This document shows positions 45,705 to 55,422 of a DNA stretch of 64,000 nt, piece by piece. The position numbers and the translations under genes were made by a program. This DNA is from Bacillus xiamenensis. GTDB lineage: Bacteria > Bacillota > Bacilli > Bacillales > Bacillaceae. The DNA lies in assembly GCF_000300535.1 (NCBI RefSeq), contig NZ_AMSH01000003.1:62001-126000 (forward strand), given 5' to 3'. Numbering within the stretch: the first letter of the stretch is position 1; the number at the start of each line of letters is the position of its first letter. Under the pieces are notes generated by a model that worked only from the letters and a program-made list of their open reading frames with translations, did not search any database and was not told the DNA's origin.

Positions 45705-46616
45705 TCAGCACCCATGTTCATTCTCACAGCGGTAAACATCAAAATCTGATTGGTTTTCTCCTTCTTTATAACGCCAAAACATTTCCTGATGTACTTGTAC
45801 ACGTTCTACCTTTTTAGCAAATGCCAGCTTTTTCATTTCTCGTTCAACTTCTTCAAGCGTGAGGTCATATACAACGGCAATTTCCTTTGCTGATGCAAAT
45901 TGAAAATAAGCGATAAACCATTCAATTGGTGGTCGTTCTGAAGGTGTTGGTTTTTCGCCAATCATTTCAAAAAGAATTTCCTCGTATATATCATAAGAAT
46001 ATGCACCTGAAATCTTTAATCCTTCATCACCATTTACCGTATTAAAAAAGGCGAAAGTGGGAAGCTCAGACACATCCATTTCTGCTGCGATTTTCATATC
46101 ACATTGGAGCGCTTTGACAGCACTTTGAGAATGGATATCTCGCTGGAACTCCTCGATGTCCAGTCCAGCCGTTTTTGCATTTTCCAGCAAGACTTGTTCA
46201 TTTGTGACATCCTGCTGATGACAAAAAAGCGATTCTTGAATGAGTCGTAAAAATTTCATTCCGCATTTTCTGCCCTGAAGTTCAGCTGCTTTTAATGCAA
46301 GAGAGGCGAGATAAGGTGACGTCACAATTTGTTCAGACAGCATTTGTTCTTTTTTGGTCTGAGTTTTCGTGGCAAATTTCCCCCATGCTTCGGTCAGTAA
46401 ATGTTTTTTTCTTTTCCGATTCAAGGCATTAATACTAGAACTTGTGACCGTTCGTAAAGTGAAAAAACGGCCATACTTCATTTTTAACTTTTTGATTGAT
46501 GGCTCTAATAACCAGCAGTCTGGGCTGAGAGGATCAATGAATACATAGATTTCAATCGGTTTTTGAGGATGTCCGTGACAATGTGAGAAATATTGATCGT
46601 GCGGATTGCAGCTCAA
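45705..46616 (-). CDS. spxH: Spx proteolysis adaptor SpxH (YjbH)
   Basis: 303 residues. It presents Spx to ClpXP and so keeps Spx low in unstressed cells. The N-terminus is His/Cys-rich (SCNPHDQYFSHCHGHPQKP), a reported metal-binding region; a DsbA-like thioredoxin domain follows. At the expected CxxC (CPEC in B. subtilis as I remember it) the sequence is SPDC, so the first cysteine is missing. The start is TTG 46616, overlapping the yjbI stop (TTGA), so the two are co-translated. It lies next to roxS and about 7 kb from spx. Confidence 0.92.
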   Translation of the reverse strand: MSCNPHDQYFSHCHGHPQKPIEIYVFIDPLSPDCWLLEPSIKKLKMKYGRFFTLRTVTSSSINALNRKRKKHLLTEAWGKFATKTQTKKEQMLSEQIVTSPYLASLALKAAELQGRKCGMKFLRLIQESLFCHQQDVTNEQVLLENAKTAGLDIEEFQRDIHSQSAVKALQCDMKIAAEMDVSELPTFAFFNTVNGDEGLKISGAYSYDIYEEILFEMIGEKPTPSERPPIEWFIAYFQFASAKEIAVVYDLTLEEVEREMKKLAFAKKVERVQVHQEMFWRYKEGENQSDFDVYRCENEHGC

Positions 46617-47011
46617 GATCGTCCATCCTTTTCAGGTGTTTGGTTGACCATATGACGAGCCGTCAAAGAAAGCCGCTCAAATAAAAAGTCACGAATATCG
46701 CCGGTTAGTCCTACTTGATCCATTGCATCCTCCATGCATTCAAGCCATGCGTCAGCCCGCTCCTCAGTAATCGGAAAAGGGAGATGTCTCGCCCGTAGCA
46801 TTGGGTGACCATGCTCCTCCGTATAAAGCGGTGGTCCGCCTAAATATTGAGTTAAGAACTGTTTTTGTTTTCTTGCTGTTTCTTTTAAGTCATCCGGGAA
46901 AATAGGATGAAGCAAAGGATGACACTTTACATTTTCATAAAAAGTATCAACAAGTTGCGATAGAAGTTCTTCTCCAACCGCTTCGTAAGGTGCGTTAAAC
47001 GATTGTACCAT
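46613..47011 (-). CDS. yjbI: Truncated haemoglobin YjbI
   Basis: 132 residues of the group II (trHbO) truncated globin family. The heme ligand region is ARKQKQFLTQYLGGPPLYTEEHGHPMLRARH, with the proximal His in HLPF and the usual Tyr of LGGPPLY. In B. subtilis it is an oxygen-binding or peroxidase-like globin co-transcribed with spxH. The ATG follows AAAGGAGTAG on minus. The link with SpxH suggests a role in oxidative or nitrosative stress, but that is inference. Confidence 0.92.
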   Translation of the reverse strand: MVQSFNAPYEAVGEELLSQLVDTFYENVKCHPLLHPIFPDDLKETARKQKQFLTQYLGGPPLYTEEHGHPMLRARHLPFPITEERADAWLECMEDAMDQVGLTGDIRDFLFERLSLTARHMVNQTPEKDGRS

Positions 47012-47262
47012 GTTGACTACTCCTTTAACTCGTAGCTAATAGGATGGATGACCCTATTGCGAATTTCATTTATTTCAAAAGTGATATTCAGTTTGTTCTA
47101 TTTTGTTGTTTCTATTCTTGTATATTTATTTTAACAACCTCTACTCAATTCCACAAACAAACCGCTTTGGTCCTTTGGGAATAGTGAGAGGGACAGGTTC
47201 CGTGTTCAATTGACCATATCATAACACATTCGGTCAAAAAAGGGTGAAAAGCGACATACAAA
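47012..47262. other. Gap between yjbI and cwlQ
   Basis: It holds the upstream region of yjbI-spxH. No promoter stands out. A G-rich/C-rich block at 47165-47205 (GGTCCTTTGGGAATAG ... GGGACAGG) is unlike the AT-rich surroundings, but I cannot assign it. Confidence 0.35.
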
Positions 47263-47290
47263 AAACCGAAGAGGTTATTCTCTTCGGTTT
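47263..47290 (-). terminator. Terminator of cwlQ
   Basis: AAACCGAAGAG / CTCTTCGGTTT, six-base loop; the stem begins at the stop codon and is followed by a T-run on minus. Confidence 0.85.
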
Positions 47291-48053
47291 AAGCGTAATA
47301 TTGAGCTGTGATTTTCTTTACATAATTCTGTGTTTCTTTAAATGGAGGGATGCCTCCGTATTTATCTACATTTCCTGAGCCTGCGTTATAAGCGGCTAAG
47401 GCGAGTGAGACATTTCCGTTATATTTTTGAAGCATTTGTTTTAAATACTTCGTTCCGCCTTCAATGTTTTGGGCCGCATCTAAGGCGTTGTTTACGCCAA
47501 GTGATTTAGCAGTAGACGGCATCAGCTGCATCAGTCCAAGTGCACCTGCATGGCTGACAGCATTCGTGCGATAGCCGGATTCTTGCTTGATCACCGCGTG
47601 AATCAGCTTCTCCGGAACGCCGTGTTTTTGAGCCATTTGTGACACGATCTGATTAATCTCTTTTGATGAAGAGCCTGAAACAGCTTCTTGAAGCGGCGAC
47701 GTATAGCTGTTATTTATGACGTTTCCAATACCATTTGCTGTACTCAATTGAGCGTCACTTGCATATAGAGACTGAGCTTGCAGCTGTTCACTGCCTTCCA
47801 TGGCCGCTAGATATGGGTTTGTGCGTGCATATTGCGTGCTCGGAGTCGTTGCTGTGTCCGTACCCATGAGAGCAGAAATGGAGAGCGGAAGACGAGATAA
47901 TTCTGATCCGCCTAAAAAATCTTGCAACAGCGATTGGAATGAAGCCTCAGCGCTTGATTCTTGCCCAGTCTGCTGTTGGGTTTGTCCACTATCCGATTGT
48001 AACGTTTTGAGTGCTTGCAGCTGCATAAAGGATTGAAGTTGATTGACGTTCAT
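47289..48053 (-). CDS. cwlQ: Lytic transglycosylase / muramidase CwlQ (YjbJ)
   Basis: About 254 residues. A Gln/Ser-rich N-terminal part of some 130 residues is followed by an SLT domain: the catalytic Glu is in [13 protein letters not shown], and [17 protein letters not shown] and [12 protein letters not shown] complete the fold. There is no classical signal peptide. B. subtilis CwlQ (formerly YjbJ) has both transglycosylase and muramidase activity. Two ATG codons in a row follow GAAGGAGG; I chose the second (48053) for spacing. It is transcribed with or after yjbK. Confidence 0.88.
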   Translation of the reverse strand: MNVNQLQSFMQLQALKTLQSDSGQTQQQTGQESSAEASFQSLLQDFLGGSELSRLPLSISALMGTDTATTPSTQYARTNPYLAAMEGSEQLQAQSLYASDAQLSTANGIGNVINNSYTSPLQEAVSGSSSKEINQIVSQMAQKHGVPEKLIHAVIKQESGYRTNAVSHAGALGLMQLMPSTAKSLGVNNALDAAQNIEGGTKYLKQMLQKYNGNVSLALAAYNAGSGNVDKYGGIPPFKETQNYVKKITAQYYA

Positions 48054-48078
48054 CATGTTCCTCCTTCAAGGAATTCAT

Positions 48079-48654
48079 CTATTCTTTTGTTTTCATTTTT
48101 TCTTCATAAAAACGAACGACTTTGTTTTTCGTGTGTCGTACAGGGATCTGAAATTGATGGAGCAACGCTGTGAATGCGGCTTGTCCAATGTCTAAATCGC
48201 TCACTTCAAATTCAAGTTCATAGTCCTCTACTGTTAAATATCGGCTGTGATCCAAAACAATTAAGCCCTCTTTGATCATTTTTTCTGCTCTTGACGTTTC
48301 AAGTGCACCAAAATACACGATTTGATCCTTTTGAATGTGAAGGTGTTCTAATCTGTCTGCCACTTCACCTTCTGGTAGGTGAACATGTTCAAGACTAGCG
48401 GGAGGTGCAATCGTTTGGTGGGTTTCTAAAAGACCGATTTCATGCGGTTCCTTTAATGTGAGGACCCACTGCCCGCCTTTTTCTCTCATTCGTAAAGCAG
48501 CGAATTTGGATTTTATATCAAATTGAGGTGTATCAAAATAATAGTTGGTTTGAGTGTGGAAATCCTCGTCCTTCAATTGAAAATATTGTTTTAGCTGTTC
48601 AAATTCTTCTTTCGTTAATAGTTGCTTGAGTTCTATTTCAATTTCCTGTGCCAT
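48079..48654 (-). CDS. yjbK: CYTH-domain protein YjbK
   Basis: 191 residues. The N-terminal signature IEIELK (ExExK, Glu6-Glu8-Lys10) and the scattered basic and acidic strand residues (RMREK, LTLKEP, ELEFEVSD) define a CYTH / triphosphate-tunnel fold, which binds triphosphorylated substrates with metal. Its substrate in Bacillus is unknown. The start is ATG 48654 with a GAAAGGTTG site on minus. It neighbours cwlQ on the same strand and is divergent from yjbL-yjbM. Confidence 0.88.
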   Translation of the reverse strand: MAQEIEIELKQLLTKEEFEQLKQYFQLKDEDFHTQTNYYFDTPQFDIKSKFAALRMREKGGQWVLTLKEPHEIGLLETHQTIAPPASLEHVHLPEGEVADRLEHLHIQKDQIVYFGALETSRAEKMIKEGLIVLDHSRYLTVEDYELEFEVSDLDIGQAAFTALLHQFQIPVRHTKNKVVRFYEEKMKTKE

Positions 48655-48872
48655 TTAGATATCAACCTTTCATTTAGAGGAAATATGATTATTGTACATG
48701 AAAAGCTTGTTTTTTTCTTATTTATTCCTTAAAAAGGAGTTAATATGGATGCTGAATGAGGCAAAATGATCAATGAAAAGGAGAAAAACGGTTTCTCTCA
48801 AAAAGTTCGGTTTATCAATATTGAACTTGATATGATAAAATAAAGCTGTACTTTGTTGTAAAGGAGATCATG

Positions 48873-49238
48873 ATGCAAAACAGAATTGAAATCACAGAAG
48901 CAACTTTAAAAGAAGACAGGCTGATCTTGACGGTTCAGTCAGATGAGCAAATTCAAAAAGCAAAAGCATCAGGGCAAATGCTTGTTGATTCTGATCACTT
49001 TGCGTTTGTTTACATACTTGAGACAGAGGAGTCTTTTACGTATCTTATCTTAGGAGAACATACATGGTCTCCATTAAAAGAAGCAATGAATCGTGATATC
49101 CCTGTCTATTTGACGGCGGAAGAACAATCGCTGGAGCTCATTCAACTTCATCAGGAATTAAACTATTTAATCGACAATATTAAAGACAATGCCAATTACG
49201 GAGATATGGAAGAGAAAGTGAAGAGCACATTCCTCTGA
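48873..49238 (+). CDS. yjbL: Conserved protein YjbL
   Basis: 121 residues, acidic, no membrane segment: a beta-rich start (MQNRIEITEATLKEDRLIL) and a helical end. It is the YjbL protein of Bacillus, of unknown function. Two ATG codons in a row follow AAAGGAG; the second (48873) has the better spacing, the first (48870) would add one Met. It lies 33 bases before the alarmone synthetase yjbM, and a tie to that gene is plausible but not shown. Confidence 0.8.
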   Translation: MQNRIEITEATLKEDRLILTVQSDEQIQKAKASGQMLVDSDHFAFVYILETEESFTYLILGEHTWSPLKEAMNRDIPVYLTAEEQSLELIQLHQELNYLIDNIKDNANYGDMEEKVKSTFL

Positions 49239-49271
49239 AATAATTAGGTATTTGGAATTGGGGGAAGTTTC

Positions 49272-49901
49272 ATGGACAAAAAACAATGGGATCAATTCCT
49301 CGCACCATATAAGCAAGCAGTCGAAGAATTAAAAGTGAAACTAAAAGGCATTCGGAAGCTGTATGAATTTGAGGATGACCATTCACCAGTAGAATTTGTC
49401 ACAGGCCGAGTGAAACCCGTTGCCAGCATATTAGAAAAGGCAAAGCGTAAAAACATTCCGATGCATGAGATTGAAACGATGCAGGATATTGCTGGGCTTC
49501 GCATTATGTGCCAGTTTGTAGAAGATATACAAGTTGTGAAGAAAATGCTTCAATCACGAAAAGACTTTGTGGTTGTAGATAAACGCGACTATATAGCAGA
49601 ACATAAAGAAAGCGGATACCGCTCGTACCACCTTGTTGTGTTATATCCGCTGCAAACGATTAACGGAGAGAAGCAGCTCCTCGTCGAAATCCAAATCCGT
49701 ACATTAGCCATGAACTTTTGGGCGACCATCGAGCATTCTCTGAATTATAAATATAGCGGGAATATCCCGGAGAAAGTGAAGCTGCGCCTTCAAAGAGCTT
49801 CTGAAGCAGCATCTCGTCTTGACGATGAGATGTCTGAAATTAGAGGCGAAATTCAGGAAGCACAAGTGGCATTCTCTCGGAAAAAGAAAAATGATGCGTG
49901 A
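49272..49901 (+). CDS. yjbM: Small alarmone synthetase SasB/RelQ (YjbM)
   Basis: 209 residues with a single RelA/SpoT synthetase domain and no hydrolase part. It makes (p)ppGpp from ATP and GTP or GDP. The core runs from EFVTGRVKPVASILEKAKRK through IAGLRIMCQF (DIAGLR) and HKESGYRSYH to VEIQIRT. The family works as a tetramer activated by pppGpp. It starts at ATG 49272 with a GGGGGAAG site. It is followed by nadF, an arrangement shared with B. subtilis and other Firmicutes. Confidence 0.94.
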   Translation: MDKKQWDQFLAPYKQAVEELKVKLKGIRKLYEFEDDHSPVEFVTGRVKPVASILEKAKRKNIPMHEIETMQDIAGLRIMCQFVEDIQVVKKMLQSRKDFVVVDKRDYIAEHKESGYRSYHLVVLYPLQTINGEKQLLVEIQIRTLAMNFWATIEHSLNYKYSGNIPEKVKLRLQRASEAASRLDDEMSEIRGEIQEAQVAFSRKKKNDA

Positions 49902-49966
49902 GCCTGAGCTAAAACAAATATGATGCTGCCTTCTCATAGCAGCAAGGTGAAAAAGGAGAAGAATTC

Positions 49967-50767
49967 ATGAAATTTGCAGTTTCTTCAAAAGGGAATTCTG
50001 TATCTGACACACTCAAAAATAAAATTCAGACCTACCTATTAGATTTTGGGATGGAATTAAATGAAGAGGAACCCGATCTTGTCATTACGGTAGGCGGAGA
50101 CGGAACCCTTTTATATGCTTTTCACCGGTATAGCAACCGTCTGAATGAAACAGCTTTTGTCGGCGTACATACAGGGCATCTTGGATTTTATGCGGACTGG
50201 GTACCGAGTGAAATTGAAAAGCTTGTATTAGCCATTGCAAAAACACCTTATCATATTGTGGAATATCCGATTCTTGAAGTCATCGTCAGATACAACGATG
50301 GCGGCCGGGAAGAAAAATATTTAGCGATGAATGAATGTACGATTAAAAGTATGGAAGGTACGCTTGTGGCAGATGTTGAGATTAGGGGTCAACTTTTTGA
50401 AACATTCAGAGGTGACGGTCTTTGTTTGTCTACGCCATCTGGCAGTACGGCTTATAATAAAGCGCTTGGCGGCGCGATTATTCATCCTTCCATTAGAGCC
50501 ATTCAGCTTGCAGAAATGGCCTCAATCAACAACAGAGTGTTCAGAACGGTTGGCTCACCGCTTATTTTGCCAGACCATCATACGTGTGTGATCAAACCGA
50601 TTAATGATGTGGATTTTCAGGTGACAATAGATCATTTGTCGCTGCTGCATAAAGATGTGAAATCCATTCAATGCCGAGTGGCAGACGAGAATGTCCGTTT
50701 TGCCCGTTTTAGACCATTTCCTTTTTGGAAAAGGGTGCAAGATTCCTTTATCGGCAAAGGAGAATAA
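49967..50767 (+). CDS. nadF: NAD kinase
   Basis: 266 residues. Phosphorylates NAD to NADP. It has the GGDG motif at residues 43-46 (TVGGDGTLL), then MNECTIKS (NE) and the nucleotide loop [13 protein letters not shown]. subtilis has two NAD kinases; by position this is PpnKA (YjbN). AAAAGGAGAAG precedes the ATG. Its end overlaps the open frame of the next gene, which starts only 8 bases after the stop. Confidence 0.94.
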   Translation: MKFAVSSKGNSVSDTLKNKIQTYLLDFGMELNEEEPDLVITVGGDGTLLYAFHRYSNRLNETAFVGVHTGHLGFYADWVPSEIEKLVLAIAKTPYHIVEYPILEVIVRYNDGGREEKYLAMNECTIKSMEGTLVADVEIRGQLFETFRGDGLCLSTPSGSTAYNKALGGAIIHPSIRAIQLAEMASINNRVFRTVGSPLILPDHHTCVIKPINDVDFQVTIDHLSLLHKDVKSIQCRVADENVRFARFRPFPFWKRVQDSFIGKGE

Positions 50768-50775
50768 GAAAGAGG

Positions 50776-51678
50776 TTGTTCTCGCTGGAATACTTTAAGA
50801 TAAACAAAACCATGACAGCCAAAGAAGAAGGCCGTCTGTTGAAGGACTACTTAATTGATCTTGGCATTTCGAAAAGAATGCTGACAGATATTAAATTTGA
50901 TGGCGGTGACCTCCTGATTAATGGAGCGCATGTTACCGTGAGATATGAACTGCGGGAGGGCGAGAAGCTCACTATTTTATTTCCTGAGGAAAAAGTGAGT
51001 GAAGGGCTAAAGCCCGCGCCGATTCCGCTTGATATTTTATTTGAGGATGAGCATGTGCTTGTGCTGAATAAAAAGCCATATATCCCATCGATTCCTTCTA
51101 GAGAGCACCCTGAGCATAGTATTGCGAATGGGCTGCTGCACCATTATGCTAAGCAGTCTGTCCGGCTGACTGTCCATTTGGTGAGCCGCCTAGATCGGGA
51201 TACCTCTGGTGTCATGTTAGTCGCTAAACATCGCTTTGCACACAGCCTTTTATCAAAGGCGCAGAAAAAAGGGGAAGTCAAGCGAACGTACAGAGCGTTT
51301 ACACATGGCATGATCACGCAAAAGCAAGGGACGATTCGAGCAAAAATTGCTCGAAAATTGGACAGTATGATTGAACGAATGGTTGATGAGTCTGGTCAGG
51401 AGGCCGTGACACATTATACAGTGCGGGCGGTAGACACTCATTTAGACATGTCTGATGTGTCTCTTACCCTTGAGACGGGAAGAACCCATCAAATTCGTGT
51501 GCATATGCAATTCCTTGGTCATCCTCTCATTGGAGATACGCTATATGGCGGATCGAGCGAGCGGATAGACAGGCAGGCGCTGCATAGTGAAACCCTTGTC
51601 TTTCCGCATCCGATCACAGGGGAGTCCATGACATTTTCGGCTCCTTTGCCAGATGATATGACATCATTGCTTCAGTAA
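50776..51678 (+). CDS. yjbO: RluA-family pseudouridine synthase YjbO
   Basis: 300 residues. An S4-like N-terminal region (LIDLGISKRMLTDIKFDGGDLLING) is followed by the RluA catalytic domain with SRLDRDTSGVMLVAK (catalytic Asp of RLDRDT) and GRTHQIRVHM. Its RNA target is not known; RluD-like enzymes act on 23S rRNA. The start is uncertain: TTG 50776 gives 300 residues with AAAGGAG 12 bases upstream; a CTG at 50785 is better spaced from AAAGAGG. The frame is open into nadF without support. A terminator follows. Confidence 0.88.
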   Translation: MFSLEYFKINKTMTAKEEGRLLKDYLIDLGISKRMLTDIKFDGGDLLINGAHVTVRYELREGEKLTILFPEEKVSEGLKPAPIPLDILFEDEHVLVLNKKPYIPSIPSREHPEHSIANGLLHHYAKQSVRLTVHLVSRLDRDTSGVMLVAKHRFAHSLLSKAQKKGEVKRTYRAFTHGMITQKQGTIRAKIARKLDSMIERMVDESGQEAVTHYTVRAVDTHLDMSDVSLTLETGRTHQIRVHMQFLGHPLIGDTLYGGSSERIDRQALHSETLVFPHPITGESMTFSAPLPDDMTSLLQ

Positions 51679-51684
51679 ACAAGT

Positions 51685-51720
51685 AAACCCGGTCACCTGT
51701 AATGGTGGACCGGGTTTTTT
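51685..51720. terminator. Terminator between yjbO and prpE
   Basis: AAACCCGGTCaCC / GGACCGGGTTT with A and T runs; symmetric enough to serve both converging genes. Confidence 0.85.
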
Positions 51721-52462
51721 ATGGTGTGAAATGCTGGAACCTTGTTTCATCATAAGGCATAGATGAAGGGACAGAGACAGTCTCAAGCTCAGGATATCTT
51801 AGAGCGGATAGCCGGTGGCCAAAGACGCAGCCTGTATCGATGTTAACTGTTCTGCCAACAAACCGGGGTTCTTTTACGGGTGTATGCCCGTATACAATCC
51901 AAGGTTTCCCGTGATACTCCTTTGCCCAGTCCTTCCTGACAGGACGCCCATCTGGCCAAGTTTCTCCTGTGACAGCTCCAAATAAAAGATAGGATCGCGT
52001 CTGTTTATTCGGTTTTCTTCCAATATCCTTTTCCCTCATCGCTGCGTGTGCAATGATTAGCTCATCTTGAATCAGCACATCATAAAGCGGCGCCTTCTCA
52101 AATAACTGCTTAAATTCATGTGATAATTTGGTCTGTTCATGGAGCGGCAGGTTTTTGATTTCGCTTACCGTTGTTTCAATGCCATGCAGTAATTTAACGG
52201 GATTTCCTTTCAAATAGCGATAAAGTTTAAAACAATGGTTGCCTGGCACGTAGCGGATCGCTCCCTTGGAATAGGCTTGTATGACAAATCGCATCACGTC
52301 TACTGATTGAGGACCTCGGTCTGTTAAATCACCAACAAGGGCTAGTGTTCTCTTATCAGGGTGGACAGGTAGTCCATGTTTGAGTTTGTATCCTAGTTTG
52401 TGTATGAGGGTAAGCAGCTCTTCGTAGCAGCCGTGGATATCGCCGATGATATCGAATTTCAT
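51719..52462 (-). CDS. prpE: Protein phosphatase / diadenosine-tetraphosphatase PrpE
   Basis: 247 residues of the calcineurin-like metallophosphoesterase fold: GDIHG at residues 7-11, GDLTDRG, GNHC and later VYGHTPV. In B. subtilis PrpE hydrolyses Ap4A and phosphoproteins and affects spore germination. I chose ATG 52462 with AGGAGG eight bases upstream; the frame opens eight codons before, without support. It is monocistronic and divergent from yjbQ. Confidence 0.92.
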   Translation of the reverse strand: MKFDIIGDIHGCYEELLTLIHKLGYKLKHGLPVHPDKRTLALVGDLTDRGPQSVDVMRFVIQAYSKGAIRYVPGNHCFKLYRYLKGNPVKLLHGIETTVSEIKNLPLHEQTKLSHEFKQLFEKAPLYDVLIQDELIIAHAAMREKDIGRKPNKQTRSYLLFGAVTGETWPDGRPVRKDWAKEYHGKPWIVYGHTPVKEPRFVGRTVNIDTGCVFGHRLSALRYPELETVSVPSSMPYDETRFQHFTP

Positions 52463-52622
52463 AAAGGTTCCTCCTGATTTTTTCATCCATTTATCGGATA
52501 TAAAGAAGTTTGAATTTTAGAAAATATAACGAATGGCTTTCATTTCGTTTGGGCAATTGTTAGAATCAATGCTTTAACGTAAAACTTAAAAATTAAACAT
52601 GAATGTTAGGAGGCTTTAGCCA

Positions 52623-54470
52623 ATGGAGCATACATCTGTTTCATCACTCGTTGTCGTTATTATTGTAGCCTTTTTCACCCCTATTTTATTGCACCGGTTT
52701 AAGCTGACCATTCCGGTCGTTGTCGCCGAAATTATCATGGGGCTCATCATTGGAAAAAGCGGTCTTCAACTAGTTGTTGAACATGACGCATGGCTAGATA
52801 CATTATCCATGCTAGGGTTTATTTTTCTTATGTTTTTAAGCGGACTTGAAATAGATTTTTCTTCTTTTGAATCTAAGAAGAAAGCACGAGAACTGCCCAA
52901 TGGTTTAAAAGAACCAAATACATTTAAAGCAGCGACCATTATTTTTCTTGGCGTATTTTGTATTTCCTTTATCCTGTCCTATGCGTTTGTGCTTGCAGGT
53001 TTTATCCAAAATGCCTTTTTAATGACGCTTATTATTTCCACGATTTCATTAGGTGTAGTGGTTCCAACTTTAAAAGAGGAAAAGCTGATGCAGACAAATA
53101 TTGGTCAAATCATTTTGCTTGTGGCTGTCATTGCTGATTTGGTGACGATGATTTTACTTGCTGTGTTTTCCTCCATTTATGGCGATGGAACAGGGAACAT
53201 GTGGCTGCTCTTATTATTATTTGCTGCGGGTATTCTTCTTTATTTATTTGGCCGAGTATTTAAGACAAAATCCATTTTTCAGTCCATGTCAAAAGGAACG
53301 GTGCAAATTGGGACTAGAGCTATCTTTACTCTCATTATAGTCTTAGTTGCCTTATCTGAATCACTCGGTGCTGAAAATATTCTGGGCGCATTTTTAGCTG
53401 GTGTGCTTGTGTCTCTTCTTTCGCCTAATAAAGAGATCGTTCAGCAGCTGGACTCATTTGGATACGGATTTTTGATCCCAATCTTTTTTGTGATGGTCGG
53501 TGTGGACCTGAATATATGGGCACTCTTTAAAGATCCAACCATTTTGATCATGATTCCACTGCTGTTTATGGCATTATTGCTTAGTAAGCTCGTCCCGATT
53601 CTTTATTTGAAAAAATGGTATGACATGAAAAAGGTCGTCGGCGCTGGTTTTTTATTAACCTCGACATTATCTCTTGTCATTGCAGCTGCGACGATTGGTG
53701 AGCGGCTTGGTGTCATTGATCATAAAATGTCAGGAGCGCTTATTTTAGTTGCTGTGTTGACGAGTATTTTCACCCCTGTTTGGTTTAAGGCACTATTTAA
53801 ACAAGAACGTGAAACCAATCATAAAAAGCGTGTGACTTTTATTGGGGCTAATCAGCTGACCTTACCAGTGACACTTGATTTGCATCAGGATGAATATGAC
53901 ATTCGTATTTTGCATGTCTTTCAAGAAAATAAAGAAGCCCTTCTTGCTGACTCGATCTTTGAAGTTGAAGCGATTGAACAATATGACGATGAGACGCTGA
54001 GACAGGCAGGGATTGGCCAAGAAGATGTGCTCGTTGTGGCAACAGGCAGTGAAACGAAAAATAAGGAAATTGCATTATTTGCAAAAGAAGCAGGAGCCAA
54101 ACAAGTCATTGCCAGTGTGAACAAAGCGGAGACAGAGCTGACATTAAAGGAAGCAGGCATTGATACGTTTTCTAACTTTCTTTCATCTAAAACGGTGCTA
54201 AGGGCATTGATTGAAGCACCTGATGCGATTCGTTTGTTAACGAATGAGGATTCTTCTTTGTATCAAATTCAAATGAACAATCATCGGTATCATAATGTCA
54301 TGCTGCGGGAATTTCCTTTTACCGGCGATTTGGTGTTTGTCCGTATTTTTAGAGGAGTAGACAGTTTAGTACCGCATGGTGATACAACGCTTAGAAGCGG
54401 TGACCGCGTGCTTGTGTCGGGCTCTCGGGAGTATGTGGCAGGACTTAGAGCGCAGTTAGAGTTGCAATGA
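52623..54470 (+). CDS. yjbQ: Monovalent cation/proton antiporter YjbQ (CPA2)
   Basis: 615 residues. Residues 1 to about 390 form 12-13 helices of the CPA2 exchanger fold, with FLMFLSGLEID and the conserved region LGAENILGAFLAGVL. The cytosolic part has an RCK/TrkA-N-like domain (about 400-520) and a TrkA-C domain at the end (HNVMLREFPFTGDLVFV, RSGDRVLVSGS). The family exports K+ or other cations in exchange for H+, gated by nucleotides. AGGAGG precedes the ATG. Cation specificity cannot be read here. Confidence 0.88.
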   Translation: MEHTSVSSLVVVIIVAFFTPILLHRFKLTIPVVVAEIIMGLIIGKSGLQLVVEHDAWLDTLSMLGFIFLMFLSGLEIDFSSFESKKKARELPNGLKEPNTFKAATIIFLGVFCISFILSYAFVLAGFIQNAFLMTLIISTISLGVVVPTLKEEKLMQTNIGQIILLVAVIADLVTMILLAVFSSIYGDGTGNMWLLLLLFAAGILLYLFGRVFKTKSIFQSMSKGTVQIGTRAIFTLIIVLVALSESLGAENILGAFLAGVLVSLLSPNKEIVQQLDSFGYGFLIPIFFVMVGVDLNIWALFKDPTILIMIPLLFMALLLSKLVPILYLKKWYDMKKVVGAGFLLTSTLSLVIAAATIGERLGVIDHKMSGALILVAVLTSIFTPVWFKALFKQERETNHKKRVTFIGANQLTLPVTLDLHQDEYDIRILHVFQENKEALLADSIFEVEAIEQYDDETLRQAGIGQEDVLVVATGSETKNKEIALFAKEAGAKQVIASVNKAETELTLKEAGIDTFSNFLSSKTVLRALIEAPDAIRLLTNEDSSLYQIQMNNHRYHNVMLREFPFTGDLVFVRIFRGVDSLVPHGDTTLRSGDRVLVSGSREYVAGLRAQLELQ

Positions 54471-54474
54471 GCCC

Positions 54475-54503
54475 TTGACCGATGAACAATTCCTGATTAA
54501 GAT
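54475..54503 (+). promoter_or_regulatory. tenA operon promoter
   Basis: TTGACC (54475-54480), 17 bases, TAAGAT (54498-54503), just upstream of the riboswitch. Confidence 0.7.
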
Positions 54504-54529
54504 AGAGGTACAACATGATAAGTTTGATC

Positions 54530-54686
54530 CACTAGGGGAGTCCTTTAAAAGGGCTGAGATAAAAGTGTAGACTTTTAGACCCTCATTACCTGAACAGGTT
54601 CATACCTGCGTAGGGAAGTGGTGCGGTGTTTGACTATGCTTTTTACAAATTCCAAACCACTTTCCACGCGGAAAGTGGTTTTTTTA
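54530..54686 (+). promoter_or_regulatory. TPP riboswitch and terminator
   Basis: The THI-element core is present: GGGCTGAGAT (54551-54560), CCTGAACAGG and ATACCTGCGTAGGGAAGTGG (54602-54621). The closing P1 helix pairs CCACT (about 54530) with AGTGG. It is followed by the terminator AAACCACTTTCC / GGAAAGTGGTTT (54654-54682) and T-run. GGGAAGTGG can pair with the terminator's 5' arm when no TPP is bound, so thiamine pyrophosphate shuts the operon off. Confidence 0.95.
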
Positions 54687-54711
54687 TATGGAAAAACAGG
54701 AGGAGAGGAAC

Positions 54712-55422
54712 ATGACATTTTCAAATGAATGTAAAGAGGCAGCAGCGACTTGGTGGAATGGAAGCTTTACACATCCTTTTGTAAAAGGGATCGGAGATGG
54801 CACACTTTCACTCGATCGTTTCACCTATTATGTGATGCAGGATTCGTATTATTTAACTCATTTCGCAAAAGTACAGTCGTATGGAGCGGCCATTAGTGAG
54901 GACTTACATACGACAGGCAGAATGGCGTATCATGCACAAGGCACGTATGAAGCAGAGCTATCGCTGCATAGAAAATTTACAGAACTGCTTCAGATCTCTG
55001 ATGAAGCACTCGCCAGCTTTAAGCCTTCTCCAACTGCTTATGCATATACCTCTCATATGTATCGTTCTGTGAAAAGCGGCCGCTTTGAAGAAGTTTTAGC
55101 CGCGTTACTGCCGTGCTACTGGCTATATTATGAGGTGGGGGAAAAGCTGAAACAGACAACACCTGACCATCCGATTTATCAAGAGTGGATTTTGACATAC
55201 GGAGGGGATTGGTTTAAAGAGCTTGTGTTTGAACAGATCAACCGCTTTGATGAACTCGCGGAAAGAGCGCCAGAACATTTGCGGGCCAATATGAAAGAAA
55301 ATTTTGTGATTTCAAGCTATTACGAGTACCATTTTTGGGAGATGGCGTATGAAAAAGAAACGTGGCAAACAGCATGCTTAGATGGGGTTGGTGCAAATGG
55401 AACTCCACGCAGTGACAAATGA
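54712..55422 (+). CDS. tenA: Thiaminase II / aminopyrimidine aminohydrolase TenA
   Basis: 236 residues, all-helical. It salvages thiamine breakdown products by hydrolysing aminopyrimidine to HMP. The catalytic Cys135 lies in LLPCYWLYYEVG, and the C-terminal Glu is in SSYYEYHFWEMAY. I chose ATG 54712 after AGGAGGAGAGG; the frame extends eight codons up into the terminator without support. It is the first gene of the seven-gene thiamine operon, and its 3' end overlaps tenI by 26 bases. Confidence 0.95.
   Translation: MTFSNECKEAAATWWNGSFTHPFVKGIGDGTLSLDRFTYYVMQDSYYLTHFAKVQSYGAAISEDLHTTGRMAYHAQGTYEAELSLHRKFTELLQISDEALASFKPSPTAYAYTSHMYRSVKSGRFEEVLAALLPCYWLYYEVGEKLKQTTPDHPIYQEWILTYGGDWFKELVFEQINRFDELAERAPEHLRANMKENFVISSYYEYHFWEMAYEKETWQTACLDGVGANGTPRSDK

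Noticed and set aside
48655-48869. AAAAAGGAG followed by ATG at 48746 in the yjbK-yjbL gap
   Set aside because: Both possible frames stop within a few codons (M-D-A-E, or M-L-N-E-A-K) and nothing downstream suggests an attenuator.
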